Shown: piece after piece, positions 1-13,289 of the stretch
Numbering within the stretch: position 1 is the stretch's first letter
Layout of the letters: the number at the start of each line of letters is the position of its first letter
From: Pilaira anomala
Taxonomy: Eukaryota; Mucoromycota; Mucoromycetes; Mucorales; Mucoraceae
Assembly (NCBI GenBank): GCA_025716855.1
Contig: JAIXMQ010000010.1
Coordinates: 42,501 to 106,500 of the forward strand
Reading direction: 5' to 3'
DNA: 64,000 bases
Position numbers and translations under genes: made by a program
The notes under the pieces: generated by a model
Told to the model about the DNA's origin: nothing
Databases searched by the model: none
The model's input: the letters and a program-made list of their open reading frames with translations, nothing else

Positions 1-126
1 GTTTATGTTGATAAGGCCAATCATTTAAGATCAGGTAAAAAAAAAAAAAATATGCAGTCGACCAATCGTATCGACTGCAACAAATCACGTTTAATACTTT
101 TTGGTTTTACAGGTCATTGGAGCAAA

Positions 127-157
<31 letters not shown>

Positions 158-3100
158 GGGCCTTTTTGATTATAAAAAACGAAAAAAGTGAAATATCTAT
201 GTAGGGTATTTCAATAACGTAAATTGAGCAAATTCAGGATCTTGGAATATTCCATAAAAAAAAGGGGGTTGGGGTTGGGGTTTTTTTTTATCATGAATAA
301 TAACTCGAACTCCCGTGCTTCCGTACTTCCGTTAACAAGAGGTTCCGGTAAATAAAACATTTAAATGACTGGTATATAAAAAAGTCTTGGTACCCGATAT
401 GTATGAATTTTCACTATAAATATCATATTTGAATCAGCTGGATGTATCGGTGTATGATATACCTATCTAAGAAAATTAGCTATGTACAAAAAAAAAAAAA
501 AAAGTAGCTGTCAAGACAAATCATAAAAACAGAAGAAAGATATATTGCAAAAAAGTTGTTTGCTTGAGTTGGAGTAGTATACTTTGTTTTTATTAAAGTT
601 ATTTTTGAAGCTTAGTTAAAAACATATTTATTTTGAAAAGCAGTTGACAACTGTCATTAAAACAATAGCTTTACAGACTTTTTTTTTTTTTTTTTTTTTT
701 TTTGATATATATGTAAATTTTTTATATTTTGGTTAGATAAAACTTCTATTGAATGACAACCATCTGACCATTTGTAGTATTGTTGTGGTGGCTAATTATC
801 GTTTTAGTCTAAATTTAGAATGATGAGGCTTTTGAGTTTTTTTTTCTTTTTTAGAATGTATGTGTATTTGTACAATGATGACATTTCATCATTTGCCGGA
901 CTTTTTACACTGTTCAGGGACAGGCACCTTTTAAATAGTTCACCTGATAATTCTTTTTCCACCAAACCATAATTTTATTTTTAATTATGGAGGAATTGTA
1001 GTAGATTTTACTGAGTATTCATGTCTCTTTTTTTTTTTTCGGAATTAAAAATATATCGTGTGTATACTAATAGTTTTAATTTTATTTATTGTTTGTAATT
1101 GTTCGACGATGATCATAATAAATAAAATATATATGAAACTAACAAATATTACTATTCATAATGAATTTTCGTTTAGATTACTTGTTATTTTACTATCCAC
1201 AAAAAAAAAAAAAGCCGAAACTGTGAAACTCTTTATCCAATAGTACTAATATTTGGTTTCTCAAGCTAAAAAAAAAAAAAAAAAAAAAAAAAAGCTCAGT
1301 TTGCACAAACAAAAAAAAAAATCCCAATTAGGATTGGATCTTTTGATACATAATAGATGACGATCTTTTTGTACGTAATAAATTTTGGTTGTTCAAATTT
1401 GAACCCGTACCCGCTTTTTTTTTCTTATGCATGTAATGCACAGGAGCGTTACTTTTTAAAAAAAGGTGAGCTGAGGATTGTTAGATAGTTACACCAAAGT
1501 AATATCTTTCTTGAATCATGATAAACTTGAAAAACATTGGTTTCTTACACACACAAAAAAACGCCAGTATATGTAATTTTTTACAATGAATTGATATATA
1601 AATAATACTAATACTATGGTTCCCTGATGGATCTCATTAAATTACATAGTTGCTAAAAAAGAAGATAACAACTAAACGCGTGAGTGCGCGAGAAAATTAT
1701 TTACCATGAATACATTTCACATTTTATTGTTATTCATCCGTTACTGTGACTTGAATATTTAAATACATTTGATTGTTTTTTTTTCAAGTTCACATTTGGA
1801 TGGTTTAAAATCTATTTTAGGTTACACAAACCAAAAATGATCTACAAAATGTATTTGAGTTAATAAACGTTTTATTAGAAATTATTGGTAAGCTGTATAC
1901 AAAAGTACATCAGAAATTTTTTTAGGGGCGTTCAAGGCTATGTATGCATGCTTTTCACATTTCATGCCTATTCAATTCAACTACGGTAAAAAAAAAAACC
2001 ATCTTTGATCAAGTATTACCAAAATTTTACAAGTAGGTTCACGCCGATCATTATTATATGGTGCTGTTATATATGCTATATAAACCATTTGCTATGTATG
2101 TACAGAAAAAATTAAGAACTCAATTGAAATTCGAGTTATTACGCCAAAAATTTCTTTACCAAACAAATAAATTAAATTGTTACTTGTTTAGTTAAGCCAT
2201 TTCTGTTGGAAGTAATGTGGCAGATTCTAGTACATTAAATTTGATTCCCTCAGTATGTAAAAATAGATATTATGTCAGAAAACCCTTGTAAAAAAAAAAA
2301 TAGACCAATGCTAATGACAAGATATAGCACTTTGGGCAAATCTAATAATTTTGATTTATGTAAAAGCTCTATACATCCACAAGAGTATAGATTAAGGTAA
2401 AAAGATGTATATTTTTGTTTGGAGAAACAACTTTGAAAGAAGATTTAGGTGTTCGTAAAAATAAAAATAAAAAATCAAGATTAGACAAAGCCGATATACC
2501 ACACGTTGTTTCAATATTAAAGTAGAAAAAGTAAGGTACATACATACATTATGTATATAAAGAAAATTTTCATTATCTTAATGGCAGTCGGCTCTGGTAG
2601 AAGAGACATGTTGTATTTTTTTTTTATGAAGACTCTCAAAATAACCCAGCTCAGAAAATTAAATCCCGTACATCTACCGATACTAAGAAAGATACGCCTG
2701 AGAAGAATTATGGATGTTTTGAGTAGAACTTTGATCCAGCATATAGACAGACTTATAGAATATATTATTAATAGTAATGTATACCTAGAAAATAATCTAC
2801 AACATGGAATATCATCATGGCGATAGCTATTACAATATATGAAAAACGTGAACTCACTCCATAGAGAACTAAAATTATTCTCGTATAACTTTAGGTAACA
2901 ATTAGTTAAAGTCTTAGTTTCTGCTTTAATTTTCATTTACATAGAAGAAATATGGACTCTCATATAAAGCTAGATATGGAAATTTAAGATAATATGTATC
3001 AATCTGATTATGATTTTAGAATATAAGTTCGTTTGATTACTCTTGTTTTTATGAAAGATGTACTAAAGCCTAAAGATTGCCGTCTGTTTAAAAATATAAT

Positions 3101-4271
3101 CATCCACTTTTACTCATCATTCAACATTATAAATTACATATGATCTAAAAAATTTAAATCTTCTGTCAAAGAGTTTGGCTAAAAGATACAAATAATTTTT
3201 ATTTGATGTTTATATATATTCGTTCTCATTTTCTTATATACAACACATGTATCACAGATGTCTTGATACCAGTGCTTCATAAAGTATCTGCTGTGTCAGA
3301 TTATCCACAGTATTGTTTTCACACTCACGTTATGGTCACATTTGAACGTAATGTTTAGATTAAAAATAAGCTTTTTTTACAAATAATGATACTAAAATGG
3401 AAAAAATGAAAACCAAAATAGAAAATCGCTCGTTTTGACATGTTATATAAAAAAAACAAAGAGAAACTGTTATTAATCAACACAATAAGGATATTTTGTA
3501 GCATTTGGTTTATTATTGATAAATTAGTCTTCAATGTGATCCGTATAAGCTCACGTTAAATAAATATTTTAAAAACATCTTTGAAAAAATCCCTCAAAAA
3601 GATAGTGATATAATAGGTAGTACAAAAAGTTTATGACCCGGATTTCGCCCCCCCCCCTCTATAAATGAAAAATAAATAACTCGCTCTTGAGATGCTGTAC
3701 TACAAAAATATTTCTATGAGACTTAAAAGCGATTGGCTAATAAATCCATTTGATGTCTCGATTTCAGGTCACAGGTTTATTTATCAACTTATACCAAATC
3801 ACTTTACAAAAATAAAACGTTTATATAATAAGATAACTAATATGTATTTTTTTTTTAAAAAAAAGCTGTATAGATTAAATTCAAATAAATAGTGATCATT
3901 AATTAATTAACAAAAAAAAAAAAAAGAGTATATATATTAAAGTTATATCACTTTATTTAGCTTTAATAACCAGAACTGGTAGATCAAAAAAGTGTTCTGC
4001 CAAGACTACAAGATTTTTTTTTTCTCCTCCATCTAAAACCTGATCCCATGCACACGTTATTGTTAAAAAACTTTTAAACTTAAGTGTAACATCTTTTTAC
4101 TACAAGTTTTGCTAGGGAATCGCAAAAAAAGCGCAAATCATTACCTACTATGTATAAATACAATTCGATTATTTTCTTTTTTTATTTATTAATTCATAGG
4201 TTTTACTTCTTTTTTTTCATAATTGGCTCTCGTCTATTTCTGCTGCATTTATTTATTTTTTTAAAAAAAAA
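1..4271. other. AT-rich intergenic region, no gene recognised
   Basis: No convincing gene was found. The stretch holds many poly(A) and poly(T) runs, an (AAT)n run near 126-150, a short C run near 3648 and short AT-rich open frames without family features. The overlapping open frames on both strands at about 2517-2936 (139 and 91 codons) have no recognisable domain and no spliced continuation. The last few hundred bases are presumably the promoter and 5' leader of the ATPase gene. Confidence 0.6.
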
Positions 4272-7200
4272 ATGGAGAACAGACTAAATCAAAGGGCGAA
4301 TACGACTACCATTGAAGATGCAAAGATTAAGTTTGCTAAAGTACACAAACCTGAAAGAACAAGGACTATTCAAACCATTGAAACAACTGGCTCTCGAAGA
4401 CCTTCTGTAAGTGCTCCTAAGCGTCCTAAAAAGAAGAGCAAGACTGAGAAAAAGAACGTTGATATAGTATGTATTTAAAATAAGCAAAACTTAGAAAATC
4501 ACTAACTTATATATATGACACATAGACTGAGCATTTGCTGACACCTGAAGAATGTGCTGATAGGTATAACACTGAAATTAGTTTGAAAAAGGCAGGTGAT
4601 TCACAAGGACTTACATCTGAACAAGCTGCCAAAATCTTGTCAGAAACCGGTCTCAATGTCCTGACTCCTCCCAAGAGAAGACATCCGTTTCTAAAATACA
4701 TTGACTGTGTTCTCAGTCTTTTCAATTTACTTTTAATCCTTGCCGGTATCCTTGATTACATCTTATTAGCTATTGATTATAAAGCGAATTTTCCTAATGT
4801 AAGTTATTAATCATTTATAACTAATTTACAGTAATCCTAAATATAAGCTCTTTTTTTTTTTATGTATAGACTTATCTTGGTGCTATTTTAATTGGTGTCT
4901 CATTATTAAATGCATTTATTGAATTTTATCAAGAGCAAAAATCACAAGCTATGCTTGATTCTTTTCTTGACATGGTACCAGCTAAATGTATGGTTGTCAG
5001 AGAAGCAAAAGTTCAACAAATCGATGCTGCTACTCTAGTTGTAGGTGATATTGTACTTATACGTATGGGTGATAAAGTTCCTGCTGATCTATTCATTTTT
5101 TCCGCTTCCGATCTGAAAGTAGACAATTCTCCTTTAACGGGTGAATCCGATCCCCAAGAGCGTGGCCCATTTAATTCCCAAAGAAATGTATTTGAAGCAG
5201 AGAATATCGTGTTTAATGGTACTTTAGCTGTCTCTGGAGAAGCATATGGTATAGTCATAAGAACCGGTGATGATACTGTTCTTGGTCAGATAGCTGGTCT
5301 TACAGCAGGCGAAGCAAAAATGGCTTCACCTCTTTCACAAGAGGTAAATATTGAATCATTTTTTTTTTTTTTTTTTTTTTATGATTTGAAAAAAAAAAAC
5401 CTTAATTGTACTAATGTTTATTTATTATAGATTGCTAAATTCGTAAAAATTATCGCTACCATTGCTCTTGTGACCGCCGGTATCTTCTTCGGTATTGGTT
5501 TTCCTGTAAATAATAATAATGTTTCTCTTACACTGAACTTTGCCATCTCTGTATTTGTTGCATGGGTACCTGAAGGTTTACCTGCTACAGTCACTATTCT
5601 TTTAACAATTTCTGCTAAACGTATGGCGGCAAGAAATGTATTGGTAAAAGATTTACAGGGTGTTGAAACATTAGGTGCCATTACTCTATTGGCTACAGAT
5701 AAGACAGGTACATTGACCCGTAATCAAATGACTGTAACCTATGTTTGGTCTTGTCTCACCATGAAAAATGCAATGGAAAAACAAGTGGCACAACCTATAG
5801 TCAAGTCTCCTGGTGCTGAAGAAATTATGAATATTTGTACTTTAAATTCTCGTGCCAAGTTTGATCGTGTCGATGTTCCTGTATCCCAAAGACAAATTTT
5901 AGGCGATGCTACTGAAACTGGTCTTGTTCGTTTTGCTGGTGAAGGGTTTGGCTCTAAATTTGATACACTTCCTGATGAATATCCTAAAGTATTTGAAATT
6001 CCTTTTAATTCTGATAACAAATGGGCCATGACAATACATCGAAAGAGACATCCTAATGGGTCCTTAACTCTTTATGTTAAAGGTGCTCCTGAGCGTGTTC
6101 TCAAGTTATGTGATCATATTTTACTTGATGATGGTTCTTCTGTCCCTCTTTTAGAAGAGCACCAAGCTGCTTTTCAAGAAACCTATTCTTACATGGCTGG
6201 TCAAGGTCATCGTGTATTGGCTTTCGCACAAGTGTTGCTTCAAGAATCTGAATACCCGGCTAATTTTATTTTTGATAAAACAGCAAAGAATTACCCAATG
6301 TCTGGTATGACTTTTATCGGTCTGGTTTCTCTTGAAGATCCTCCTAAGCATGGTGTCCGTGAAGCTATCGGTAAATGCCGTGCTGCTGGTATTAAGGTTA
6401 TGATGGTCACAGGTGATCATCCTTTGACAGCTGAGGCAATAGGTCGTAAGATTAATTTGATGGTAGGCGACACAAAGGAAACTGCGGCTAAAAGAATGAA
6501 TTGCCCCGAAGAAGAAGTCCCCGAACATGAATACAGCAGTATCGTTGTACATGGCGATAGAATTGATGACCTTACGGATGAAGATTGGGATACCATCTTC
6601 TCTAAAGATGAAATTATTTTCGCTCGTACTTCGCCAAAACATAAACTTGAAATCGTAAAACATGCACAAGCCATGCGTCATATTGTAGGTGTAACAGGTG
6701 ATGGTGTAAACGATGCACCCGCATTAAAAAAGGCTGATTTGGGTATTGCTATGAATATTTCTGGCTCAGATGTTTCTAAAGATGCAGCTTCTATGATTTT
6801 ATTAGATGATAATTTCGCTTCTATTATACACGGAATTGAAGAAGGGCGATTAATCTTTGTAAATTTGAAAAAATCAATCCAGTATACCATCACTCACTCT
6901 ATGCCTGAAGTTATTCCCAACTTGCTTTACATCATTGTTCCTCTTCCTCTTCCTTTGTCTGCAATTCTTATTTTGGTAATTGACCTTGGATTTGAATTAT
7001 TTGCTGCCCTCACGTTCGCTTGGGATGTACCAGAATCAGAAGATGGTTTGATGAGGATGCCTCCTCGTAAACCTGTAAATCCTGAATCAATTGATCGGTA
7101 TCGTCGCTCTTTGATCCGTAAAGAGCAATACATAAAATATAATTATGAAACAGGAGAAGAAATACAACCAACTATTATTCAGCGTTACCGTAACACTTTA

Positions 7201-7902
7201 CATGAGATATTTTCTGCTGCATACTGGAAAGAAAAGTTTGAGAAGACAGACGACGAAGTACTGGTTGACTTCCCTTTATTATCTTGGGCTTACTTAGAGA
7301 TTGGTATTATTGAAGCTGTTGGTGCCATGACAGCGTACTTTGTTGTACTTTGGTACAATGGAATCACACCATACGATGCCGTAATCATGCAGCGTGGTGC
7401 TAGTGCTCCCACAAACTATTTTTCGAACGGTCCTGTTTACGCGGTTGATTATACTTCAGCTTTAGGTAAAGTTTTAAACGCAGAAATGCAAAAAGTAGCG
7501 CTTGGACAAGCTCAATCAATTGTTTACTGGAGTATTATGGTCATGCAAATGTTCAACATGTTCGCTTGTAAGACTCGATTTAGTATTCCTATTGGTCGCT
7601 ACATGATATCTAACAAATTAACCTTTGCTGGTATTTTGGGTGGTGCATCTCTCGCAGCCTTGATTGTTTACTGCCCTCCATTCAATATACCCTTTGGTAC
7701 CAATTATCATTTACTGCCTCTTTGGTGGTTAATTTCATTTGGTTTCGGTTTTCTTATTATTGCTTATGCCTGTATTCGTATCAAAATCAGACAAAAATTT
7801 AGCCCAGTCTCACTCAACCCGGATATTCACGGTTTGCGTATGCATCCCACTATTAGAACAACGGCTACAACGGACACTCGTTCGCTCAACAGAATGGTTT
7901 AG
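4272..7902 (+). CDS. Type IIC P-type cation ATPase (Na,K/H,K-ATPase alpha-like)
   Basis: Plasma-membrane cation pump of the Na,K/H,K-ATPase alpha family, 1,137 residues in four exons: 4272-4466, 4526-4798, 4870-5343 and 5431-7902. All joins are in phase with GT-AG ends. Visible motifs in order are the A-domain LTGES near residue 246, the M4 PEGLPATVT block, the phosphorylation motif DKTGTLT with its aspartate near 404, the MVTGDHPLTA segment, and the hinge TGDGVNDAPAL near 737. The order and spacing match animal type IIC pumps far better than fungal ENA Na-ATPases or the PMA1 proton pump. In M5 the Na,K-ATPase 'TSNIPE' reads THSMPE, and in M6 'DLGTD' reads DLGFE, so two cation-site positions differ. 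The N-terminal 120 residues are basic and longer than usual. No beta-subunit gene is visible nearby. Family is secure; transported ion is inferred only. Confidence 0.93.
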
Positions 7903-8401
7903 ATACATTATAATTTGAAATTCATATAGCCACTATAATCATACATATTCTAATTCATATTAATTACACTTATATATATATATATACCATAAACTATTCA
8001 TACTGGTTAATGTAGTATTAAAATAAAACAATATTAATTTTTTAAATAGTTTATTTTAATTAAACGTGATTAAATGAGAGCTGTGTGTAACTTATAATCT
8101 AAATGAAGTTGTGCAACATAAAATAGCTTACTACAACGCATTCATTACAATATAAAGTTAACTGCTTAATTCCACATAATTGCAGTCGGTATGCTACAAT
8201 TGTACGCGTTCGATTGTAGGGAAGTCTCTCCAGATCAACTTATGTAACAAGGTGATTCGCTGTTTCAAGTGGAAGTAACTGCTGTATATTTTAACCAATG
8301 GCAACGGTCCAAAGAATAGGAGATTGTAAGAATCAATATACAGTTTTAAATAGCAAAACGCGTTGTAGGGAAACCTTTCTTCTTTTCAAACAACTCTCGA
8401 T
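7903..8401. other. Intergenic, ATPase 3' side and p24 promoter side
   Basis: AT-rich, with a (TA)n run near 7972-7986 and AATAAA-like sequence near 8023 that may serve 3'-end formation of the ATPase transcript. Bases 8160-8400 are less AT-biased and probably hold the promoter of the following p24 gene. No RNA gene is seen. Confidence 0.45.
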
Positions 8402-9230
8402 ATGGCTTCAAGACAAGTATTCCTTCTTTTATTAGTTGCGGTTTCCTTTTTGTTAAAGGTTGCTGTATCTATGAGTGTCGATGTCCCAGCTTATCAAAAT
8501 GAATGTTTTTATGAGGATCTTGAGGTTGGAGATAGATTGACCCTGACTTTCTACGTAAGATTGAAAACAAAGATGCTAGAGATTATATTTACGTTTATTT
8601 CATATAGGTTGGCGATGGTGAAAACTCACCCATTGATGTTTTGGTAAGGACTAATACGATTATGTTTGAGTTGACAACTTCTAATCCTTATTATAGTTAA
8701 CCAATCCTAGCGGTATTGCCGTTGGTAGCATCCCTCGTGATCACAAGGGTTTGTTAATAGAGACCGCCACTCAAGCTGGTAAATATACCTATTGTTTCTC
8801 CAACAAATCCTCTAGTCCCATTAAGTCTGTACACTTTAATACCAACGTTAATCCTAAGGACGCAGTAGACGAAAACAGTAAATTTCAGAAAAAACCTTCC
8901 AACTAGAACAGAACAATCGTTAACTAACTTTAAACTGTAGACCAAGCAGATCCTCTCAAGGCTGAAATTGAAGAATTGGCTGAAAGTATCCGTGCTGTTA
9001 AAGCTGAACAAGAATATATCGTTGCCCGTGAAAAGGTGCACAGAAACAGTAAGTTATGAAAAACTTTTCGGGGAAAGATATCAAATTAATTCAACTACTT
9101 TGTAGCTGCTGAAAGTACCAATTCTCGTGTCAAGTGGTGGTCTGTTTTTCAATTGATTTTATTAATCTCTGTATGTCTTTGGCAAGTACATTATCTTAAG
9201 CACTTTTTTGAAGTAAAACGCGCTGTTTAA
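8402..9230 (+). CDS. EMP24: p24 family cargo receptor (Emp24/TMED2 type)
   Basis: Type I membrane protein of ER-Golgi COPII/COPI vesicles. It has 200 residues in five exons: 8402-8554, 8608-8643, 8697-8877, 8941-9048 and 9106-9230. It shows an N-terminal signal peptide (residues 1-24, LLLLVAVSFLL core). A GOLD domain follows, with the two expected cysteines in NECFYED and YTYCFSN. Then come a coiled coil rich in Glu/Lys and a single transmembrane helix (FQLILLISVCLWQV). The cytosolic tail YLKHFFEVKRAV has the diphenylalanine COPII signal and closely resembles the p24-beta (TMED2/Emp24) tail. Length is normal for the family. Membership is firm from architecture; the beta-class assignment rests on the tail. 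Confidence 0.9.
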
Positions 9231-9468
9231 GATGTGAGTTTTTGTAATTTAGAGGATAGTTAAAAATAAAATAAAAAAGACTGTATAAACTACCAAATCG
9301 AAAAACTTGCCTTCATTTGAGTAAAACAATGCAGGCATGAAAAGACGTGTGAATTAAAAAAAATCCTTTGTATATATTTTCGAGATTAAAAAAAACAAGA
9401 TAAGTGTAAAAAGAGGAAGAGGAAAGAATAATTAGATTATATATAAAAAAATGTAAATTTTATCTAAT

Positions 9469-12171
9469 TTAATGGTTTTTGTTACTGTTATGGTGGTTGC
9501 TGTTGTTGTTATCTCTGTTGTTGTTGTTGTTGTTGTTATTGTTGTTGTTGCTACTATTGTTGTTGTTATTGTTGTTGTTGTTATTATCTCTGCCGTTTGA
9601 TGTTAAACGTTCATTTTGATCAACAAGGTTAGCAACCTTTTCAGAGTATTGCAAAGATAAAACTTGGAGTCTAGAAAGTTCAACTTGGTGAAGAACAATA
9701 CACTGAGTAACCTGATCCAGTGATGCTGATAATTCTTCGTTGAAAATCATCTTTGCAATAATAGCATTAACACTGTTGACAGATAAATCAAACATACTGG
9801 CCAATTGTGTCAAACCCAATGTAGAGTAGTAAGAAGCATAAGTGAACAAGTAGGTACGAAGACCTTCTTCTTGAATCTTGCGGACAAGCATTTCCTTAAT
9901 TTCTTGAGTTTCAGTCATCAAATCCCAAACCTTAATAGCTAAAATGAAATCCTTTGCCTTTTCCCATTCACCAGAAGCCAAGGCCTTAGCGGCACTCATG
10001 ATATGATCTCTTGTGTTTTCGGGAGGTCCACAGAAGGCTTGACGTTCGTTATAATCAAGCAATCTACGGAAAGGTCTAGAAATAAACTTTTTGTTACTAG
10101 GTCCAGCCTGTGCTTGAGCGGGGATTTCTAAGAGCATGGAAGATGTCAAAAAGATACATTCAAGAAGCTCCAAGTTGATATGCATATGGAAAGGTAATTG
10201 ACGTTGACGTTCGATAGCTTCAACTTCAGGATTGGTAGGTTGACCGAAACGTTGAGCTTGGACACCTTGAGCCAAGAGTTCCTTTACGCGACCAGATCCT
10301 TGAATTTCGGAAAGAGCGGCATGAGCTTCCTTGATCAAACCATCACGGAAGGCACAGATACCGATTTGAACCATAGCACGGTTATACAAAATTTGGGTTG
10401 CAATATCAGCTTGATGAATAGATTCTTGAACGTGAGACATCAATAATAAATCACGAGCGGTATGGAACTTCTTGTGAAGAGCATAATGATAAATGTGACA
10501 AAGGATAGCACGAGTACGGAAGATAGTGGTGGTATCCTTATAAAGATAGTTACAGAGTTCGTTAACTAACTCAGAAGGATCTTCAGAAGGAGTAATTTTA
10601 GAAACAACATATGTGGGCAAGAGCTTTTTGGAGGCAGTTTGAAGGTAACCAATAACTTGCTCAGGCTTGTAGTAAACATGATCTAACTTGCGAGAGATAA
10701 CTCTAGGAAGAGCAAAGGTCATATCGTAAGTTTCAAAATAGAATTGAGCACGATCTAACATAGCAAAGATAGTAGCTTCATCTCTAAGACGATCAATATA
10801 TTCAGTGGCGTGAGGATCAATATTTTGGAGAGACTTGTTGAATTCATCATCCAAACGTTCGACAAAACTGAGAATAGAACCACGAAGCTTAACAACTTCG
10901 CCAGCCTTAGGAACAACGTCTGCGTCTTCGTTATCAAGGTCATCGGCATCTTCAGTAACTACGAAAGACTTGTTGGTTTCAAGAACTTGAAGAAGTTCAT
11001 TGAATTCCTTTGCAGCTGACTTCCAGACATTGGTATCCATATAAGTAGCCTTACTGATGTTGACATCGAAACGAGAGGCAATAAGAATCAAAAGGACGGA
11101 AATCTTTTGGAAAGGAGATTCAGCGACCTTTGACAAACTTTCCAAAATAGTGATTTGTTCAGCACGATCAGTGTTCTACAAATTTTTTTAAAAGAAAATT
11201 TCGTTCAATATGGCAAAAAAAAAAAAAAAGGGCATAAGATATCATTTCCTTTTTTACCTTTTTACCACGACTTTCCAAAACCTCTCTCAAACGAGTCAAG
11301 AGAGTTTCTTTGCTGACAGCAACGATGGTCTTACCACCCTTACCAACAGCAGCGAAACCTTCTCCATCATCAGTCTCAGTGGTTCTGGAAGCAATCTCTC
11401 TCGTCTTAGTAGGAGTAGGAACAACCTCTTCCTCAACCTCTTCTTCCTTCATGAACTCCTCAGGATCCTTTAATCGAAAAAACAGTTAATAATTATGCTA
11501 TAAACCATAATATAATATGTTGCTATGTCCAAACATATTAAATAAAAAAATACCTTCTTGTAAGCAGCAATAGACTCCTCGAATTGCTTAGAAAGTTTCT
11601 TGAGCTTTGTCTTTAAGTTGTTCATAGCCTTGCTGTTGTTGTTCTTCTTTTTGCTAGACTTTTCCTTTGCAAGATTTTCAGTTACATGATCGTCAAGTTC
11701 GACCATGGTCTTGACGTAAAACTTAGGAACGGCAATCTTATTGAAGCCAGTAGTGGCTCTTGTGATAGTAACGGTAAGCTTGTCAAATTCTAGTATATGT
11801 AAAAAATTTTCGACATTTAGTGAGCTATTAAATCATGAAAAAGTTTTTTTTTTTTCTTTACCAGTAGAAATCAAATTCCAATCATTGTTCTTTTGACCAT
11901 TTTCAATTGCCTTAACAGCAGTTTCCATCTCTTCAACTCTCTTATCCTTTTGAGATTTGGCTTGACGCTTCTTGTTAGATTCATCATCTGAATCATCAGA
12001 ATCACTTCCACCCTTCAAGAAACGATTCTTAGGTTGATCATCCTCAGCTTCAGAGTGATAACTTTCGGCATCGGAATCGTACTCGGAATCGGAGTGACTA
12101 TATTGAGAATCGTTATCAGAGGATTCGGAATCAGAAGACTCGGTATCTGAGCTACGGAAGAAACGAGACAT
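9469..12171 (-). CDS. NIP1: Translation initiation factor eIF3 subunit c (Nip1)
   Basis: Core scaffold subunit of eIF3, which binds eIF1/eIF5 and the 40S ribosome. 820 residues in four exons on the minus strand: 12171-11862, 11789-11554, 11467-11258 and 11175-9469. The N terminus is a Ser/Asp/Glu-rich acidic tail starting MSRFFRSSDTESSDSES, typical of eIF3c. It is followed by the conserved WNLISTG region, a Lys-rich helical stretch and the long helical repeat domain. A C-terminal PCI/winged-helix domain lies around residues 600-770 (ELLECIFLTSSMLLEIP and the following helices). The tail after the PCI domain is a run of asparagines broken by Ser/Arg/Asp, where other eIF3c proteins have a short charged or Gly-rich tail. 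Length compares well with yeast Nip1 (about 812). Confidence 0.95.
9475..9596 (-). repeat. Asn-codon simple repeat in the eIF3c tail
   Basis: AAC/AAT trinucleotide repeat (seen on the plus strand as GTT/ATT runs) encoding an almost pure asparagine tail, interrupted by Ser, Asp, Arg and His codons. Such tracts are unstable in length. Confidence 0.85.
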
Positions 12172-13289
12172 TTTATAAGAAAACTCGCGAAAAAAGGAAA
12201 GCCTCTGGGTTTTTTAGTAAGGGAGGGGGTATTTGGGCCTCACGTCAAGCTCTTTATTTCGTTTAAAAAAAAAAGACAAAATTTTTCAAGTCACGTGTAG
12301 GTGGCGCTGTTGTGCTCTTGAAACCCCGTTTTCGCGTACGTCAAGTTGGTAAAGTCTTCCTCCATTATTTTCTATGTATTTTACTCTATATACTACCTTA
12401 ACGCCTGCATATCTAATGATCATTGTATTGGTTTGATTTAACTTCTGCGCTTGCGATTACAATGTTTAGGTAGATTTTCTTGTAGGGTTTGGAAGAAGCG
12501 ATATATCACAACCACGCATTTACAGCTTGGTATATCTTTCTTATTCTGAACTGTTTTTAACAATGAAATTAATCCTACGTATTATATAACTGTAAAACTT
12601 GGTCTACTAGATATGTTCCCTAAAAATATTACTAGCAGACTTTATTGGTATTGATACAGATTTTTTACATTTAAGTGTTAGAATCAATCGTATGCGTATG
12701 TACACATGCCATCATAATAAATTCTCACAGATATTATGCCGAAAACGTTACACCTTTTTTTTTTTTAAAAAAAAAAAAAAAAGAGATAATAAAAGTTCTT
12801 TACCCAAAAGGTGCTTACATGTGTTTGTACGTGCTATTTATACATCTACTTCTAACAAAGAGCACTACATTTATTGTTACTCTTGCCCTTTTTTATTCTG
12901 AAAAGTAATTTGAATAGTTCGGTTTACTATGTAGTTATCTCGAAATCAAAAAGTAAATGAAAATATTTCTCAACTATTTTGTGAAACATCTATGCTTATG
13001 GAAGCGTTTGAATTCCACAAAATTTATTTTGAACACAAGGTTATTGGTCGTGAAGATAATTTTAGCACACTTTTAACTGAAAAAAAAAAGGTCTCATATT
13101 GCGCTATAAATGTTTATTATTTACAAAAATAAAAATAAAACCTTGCATTATTCAGGTACTTCTTTTCCTCTAATATCACATCACATGAAATACTTTTTTC
13201 CCCGTTTTTCTTTTTTAAAAAAAAAAAGACTCATTGTTATTTAAGTCTTTTTTTTCTTTCCTTTTATTTTAAAGTTAACGTAAAAAAAT
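12172..13289. other. Divergent intergenic region between eIF3c and F-box gene
   Basis: About 1.1 kb holding the presumed promoters of both flanking genes. The 12172-12360 part, next to eIF3c, is GC-richer and contains TCACGTG (about 12291-12297), an E-box-like site. The rest is AT-rich with paired poly(T)/poly(A) runs at 12752-12782 and 13208-13228. No further gene is seen. Confidence 0.4.

Noticed and set aside
2517..2936. Overlapping open frames on both strands in the left intergenic region
   Set aside because: No domain, no homology recognised, AT-driven composition; cannot be supported as genes.
6151..6681. Long minus-strand open frame of 176 codons
   Set aside because: Lies entirely antisense to the conserved N and P domains of the ATPase; composition is that of a shadow frame.
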